From assembly GCF_949820605.1 (NCBI RefSeq), contig NZ_CATKVU010000006.1, positions 1,162,501-1,226,500 of the forward strand: 64,000 nt of DNA. The letters are read 5' to 3'. Below, piece by piece: positions 61,561 through 64,000 of this stretch (the first letter of the stretch is position 1; the number at the start of each line of letters is the position of its first letter). The translations under genes were made by a program, and so were the position numbers. Below the pieces are notes generated by a model. The model saw only the letters and a program-made list of their open reading frames with translations. It did no database searches and was not told the DNA's origin. This stretch comes from Segatella copri. Its GTDB lineage: Bacteria > Bacteroidota > Bacteroidia > Bacteroidales > Bacteroidaceae.

Positions 61561-62676
61561 GTGAATAGACTAGAAAGACATATAGAGATCCTACTTTTGA
61601 GCAACGATTGCGTGATTGTCCCAGGATTTGGTGGCTTCATGGCTCATCATGTAGATGCGCGTTACGATGGCAGAGACAGCATGTTTTTGCCACCGCTGAG
61701 AACTATTGGCTTTAACCCACAGCTCCAGATGAACGATTCTCTCCTTGCACTTTCGTATGTTGAAGCATACGACATCAGCTATCCGGAAGCTTTGAACTGC
61801 ATTGCTGACGAGGTAACAGAGATGCGCCAGTCTCTGGAGAATTCAGGAAAATTTGAACTGAATGATATTGGCACCATCATATTGAACGAAGACGGAAATT
61901 ATACCTTCGAACCATGCGAGGCGGGCATTCTTACCCCTGAGTTGTATGGCTTGGGCGGCTTAAACATGCTCCCACTCGCGCAGATTTCTGCAGAAGAGGT
62001 TCAGAAGACTGAAGATTCTGCTGCTTCAATCATTGAAATGCCAGCAAAGACAGTAGAAAACAATCGTACAGAAAGCGAAGTCAAGAATCAGGATAGTAAC
62101 CAGAAGATGGAGAGTGGACTCTCTGTCAACAATTCTGTGTTCGTTAACGAAGAAGAAGAAGAATCAAATGCCGAATTCATCAGCATCAAGAAGAGCTGGT
62201 TGCGCAATATTGCAGCAGCCTGCATCGCTCTCATTGTATTCTTCACCTACTCTTCTCCATTGGGAACCCCAACCGTTCAGAAGAGCCAAATCGACACAGG
62301 CATGCTGAACCGCATCATGCCTAAGGAGATTAATAAGGTTGCGCAACCTCAAGAACTGGTTCTTAGTACAGAATCACAGGCAGAAGAGAGCATTCCTGCC
62401 AAGTCTGTCAACATGGCTCAGGACAACGAATTGCAAACAGTTTCTTCTTACTACAGCATCGTTTTGGCAAGTCGTGTTACCAAGCGCAATGCTGCCTGCT
62501 ATGCTGAACTCCTCCAAAACAAAGGATTCAAGGAAGCTAGGGTGTTGATTACGGATAATAATGTGAAAGTTATATATGGAACATACTCTACCGAGGGCGA
62601 AGCTTATACTGCTCTCAACCGTTTACACAACTATGATGCTTTTACTGACGGCTGGATTACGAAAGTGAAAGAATAG
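61561..62676 (+). CDS. HU-CCDC81-like + TM + SPOR domain protein
   Basis: 371 aa from GTG 61561. The longer frame to 61525 would use the promoter as coding and is rejected. N-terminal part: LERHIEILLLSNDCVIVPGF (about 3-22) and a following domain (about 60-125, ALNCIADEVTEMRQSLENSG), matching the bacterial HU-CCDC81 pair (Pfam HU-CCDC81_bac_1/_2). A TM near 215-235 (RNIAAACIALIVFFTY) and a C-terminal SPOR domain (about 295-371, YYSIVLASRVTKRNAACYAE) follow. SPOR binds denuded peptidoglycan at division sites; the HU-like half may bind DNA or protein in the cytoplasm. Cell-division link is inferred. Confidence 0.88.
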   Translation: MNRLERHIEILLLSNDCVIVPGFGGFMAHHVDARYDGRDSMFLPPLRTIGFNPQLQMNDSLLALSYVEAYDISYPEALNCIADEVTEMRQSLENSGKFELNDIGTIILNEDGNYTFEPCEAGILTPELYGLGGLNMLPLAQISAEEVQKTEDSAASIIEMPAKTVENNRTESEVKNQDSNQKMESGLSVNNSVFVNEEEEESNAEFISIKKSWLRNIAAACIALIVFFTYSSPLGTPTVQKSQIDTGMLNRIMPKEINKVAQPQELVLSTESQAEESIPAKSVNMAQDNELQTVSSYYSIVLASRVTKRNAACYAELLQNKGFKEARVLITDNNVKVIYGTYSTEGEAYTALNRLHNYDAFTDGWITKVKE

Positions 62677-62775
62677 TTGATAGTTAAGAGTTTATAGCTA
62701 GAACAAAGAGCAAGGAGTATCGGAAACTTCTACAACACATTATTATAATAAAGACAGAAAAGTAAGAAAAAGAAT

Positions 62776-63312
62776 ATGAAAAGAGTACGTTGTCCTAAAT
62801 GCGATAATTTTATCACCTTCGATGAGACCAAGTATCAGGCAGGTCAGAGTCTCGTTTTCGTTTGTCCTAATTGCAATAAGCAGTTTGGCATCCGAATGGG
62901 AGTTTCCAAGCTCCGCGAAACCCGAAAGGAGGAAAAACTTGACGAGAATGCCAACGAGAAGGGATACGGTTCTATCGTTGTCATCGAGAACGTATTCGCT
63001 TACAAACAGGTCATCCCGCTCCAGTTAGGCGACAACATCATCGGCCGCTACATGAAGAACAGCGGAATCAACTGCCCTATCGAAACCGTAGACCCAAGCG
63101 TTGACATGAACCATTGCGTAATTAACGTTAGCCGCGACAAGAAAGGCAAATTGAAATATGTACTCCGTGATGGACCAAGTTATACAGGAACTTTCGTTGA
63201 CAATGAAATTCTGGGCGACAGAGAACGCCGCGTTATCGAAGACGGAACCCTGTTCACCATCGGAGCAACTTCTATCATTCTACGCACAGCAGACAGTGAA
63301 GAAGAAAACTAA
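62776..63312 (+). CDS. Zinc-ribbon + FHA domain protein
   Basis: 178 aa, no TM. N-terminal zinc ribbon with CPKC (about 5-8) and CPNC (about 34-37); then an FHA fold (about 75-170) with NIIGRYMKNSG (GR motif), VDMNHCVINVSRD (SxxH replaced by MNHC) and GTFVDNEILGD (NG motif altered). FHA domains bind phosphothreonine; the changed SxxH position may weaken this. 100 bp after the HU-CCDC81/SPOR gene, possibly the same transcript. Confidence 0.85.
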   Translation: MKRVRCPKCDNFITFDETKYQAGQSLVFVCPNCNKQFGIRMGVSKLRETRKEEKLDENANEKGYGSIVVIENVFAYKQVIPLQLGDNIIGRYMKNSGINCPIETVDPSVDMNHCVINVSRDKKGKLKYVLRDGPSYTGTFVDNEILGDRERRVIEDGTLFTIGATSIILRTADSEEEN

Positions 63313-63341
63313 GAAGTTTCGATTATCAAAATAAACACTCC

Positions 63342-63386
63342 AAAAGGAGCAATTGGATGTTGGTTTACATCCAATTGCTCCTTTTT
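63342..63386 (+). terminator. Terminator after the FHA gene
   Basis: AAAAGGAGCAATTGGATGT pairs exactly with ACATCCAATTGCTCCTTTT, then TT. Confidence 0.9.
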
Positions 63387-63494
63387 CACTTAACGAAAAC
63401 GTAAAAACACGCCATATTTCTAACTTTCTGAAAGAAATCTACTATATTTCGTAATCTTTTTGTTTTTATTTTCTTTAAATTAAAAGAAAATGTG

Positions 63495-63502
63495 TACCTT
63501 TG
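63495..63502 (+). promoter_or_regulatory. -7 element of hisH
   Basis: TACCTTTG followed by C, 40 bp ahead of the hisH ATG; -33 weak. Confidence 0.5.
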
Positions 63503-63541
63503 CATCGAAAAATAAGAAATAGAAATGAATTACGTTAGGTT

Positions 63542-64000
63542 ATGGATGTAGCAATCGTAAAATATAATGCCGGAAATATCTATTCCGTAGTCAACGCCAT
63601 GAAGCGTTTAGGCATCGAACCTGTACTTACAGATGATGCAGAAATGCTCCAGAAGGCTGACTGCGTCCTTTTCCCAGGACAAGGCCAGGCAAGAGAAGCA
63701 ATGGAATATCTGAAGGCTCATCAGCTTGATCAAGTAATCAAGAACTTGAAGCAACCCGTCCTGGGCATTTGTGTAGGACAGCAACTCTTGTGCCGCCATT
63801 CGGAAGAAGGTGACGTAGATTGCATCGGAATCTTTGATGTAGATGTAAAGCGATTCCAGCCTCAGAAACACGAAGACAAGGTGCCTGCTATGGGATGGAA
63901 TGAAATCTATGATTTGAAGACTGACCTTTATAAGGGGTTCGGAAACAGAATAGATTCTGACTCAGACAAGTCTACCGCTGATGCGCTGCTTCATCCCTAC
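63542..64000 (+). CDS. hisH: Imidazole glycerol phosphate synthase, glutamine amidotransferase subunit (3' end cut off)
   Basis: 153 codons to the window edge. Starts MDVAIVKYNAGNIYSVVNAM. Type-1 glutaminase features: VLFPGQGQAREAM (oxyanion-type loop, about 39-51) and the nucleophile Cys in GICVGQQLL (about 76-84). It supplies ammonia to HisF for imidazole-glycerol phosphate in histidine synthesis. The His/Glu of the triad lie beyond the edge; hisA/hisF probably follow. It is a new transcript, after a terminator. Confidence 0.95.
   Translation, partial: MDVAIVKYNAGNIYSVVNAMKRLGIEPVLTDDAEMLQKADCVLFPGQGQAREAMEYLKAHQLDQVIKNLKQPVLGICVGQQLLCRHSEEGDVDCIGIFDVDVKRFQPQKHEDKVPAMGWNEIYDLKTDLYKGFGNRIDSDSDKSTADALLHPY

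Overview
The window is chromosomal DNA of a Bacteroidota bacterium, most likely a gut Prevotella/Segatella-type member of the Prevotellaceae. The evidence is the Bacteroidota promoter signature (TTTG or TTG, about 19-20 bp, then TAnnTTTG) in front of many genes, a complete Bat-type operon, pyruvate:ferredoxin oxidoreductase, an HU-related/smalltalk gene pair, and several protein architectures typical of the group. The species is an inference. No rRNA or CRISPR was seen. There is one tRNA (Arg-TCT) and no intact transposase or integrase.

Layout. 1-3.9 kb: partial serpin lipoprotein, an ATP-grasp protein and a DUF4143-like AAA ATPase. 4.1-7.8 kb: nifJ, preceded by a 100-bp tandem duplication. 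7.8-9.4 kb: non-coding block with an inverted iteron array, a structured leader-like element and an ABC-F pseudogene. 9.5-15.7 kb (minus): M13 peptidase, ABC-F ATPase, queA, PAP2 phosphatase. 15.7-24.5 kb (minus): Bat operon (MoxR, DUF58, a BatD-like/DUF4381-like protein, two VWA proteins, TPR protein, BatD-BatE fusion). 24.7-27.5 kb (minus): MFS transporter, panB, HAD phosphatase. 27.7-31.7 kb (plus): rsmG, MBL hydrolase, ruvC, tandem ABC ATPase, small exported protein. 31.7-33.8 kb: the module of iteron arrays, structured leader, HU-related gene and smalltalk gene. 33.9-35.2 kb: gene debris, then an intact FMN-binding split-barrel protein. 35.4-40.8 kb: kup and a giant GH18-deacetylase-GT2 fusion. 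40.8-42.2 kb: more debris (a second copy of the 3' end of the split-barrel gene, a frameshifted ORF), an RNase H-like protein and tRNA-Arg. 42.5-50 kb (plus): tricorn-like protease, ftsY, rimO, two HU-type genes. 50-53.4 kb (minus): TlpA-type protein, queC, radA. 53.7-59.9 kb (plus): pgk, AspT/YidE transporter, and a Na+-translocating decarboxylase set (gamma, biotin carrier, beta). 60-61.4 kb (minus): a lipoprotein and rfbC. 61.5-64 kb (plus): HU-CCDC81/SPOR membrane protein, zinc-ribbon/FHA protein and partial hisH.

Most genes are housekeeping. The accessory signal is concentrated in two related non-coding blocks (8.46-8.93 kb and 32.0-32.64 kb). Each has GGTCATT-type repeats facing each other across an AT-rich palindrome, then a Bacteroidota promoter and an almost identical ~140-nt structured leader. 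One leads into an HU-related gene plus smalltalk, the other into a wrecked ABC-F gene. This is the best candidate for an undescribed system. A second theme is short dispersed repeats placed just before start codons (AAGTTCAAAGTAA type, TTCAACATTCAAC type), one of a related style lying in frame inside the biotin-carrier gene. A third is membrane proteins that join HU-like domains to envelope domains (LysM, SPOR).
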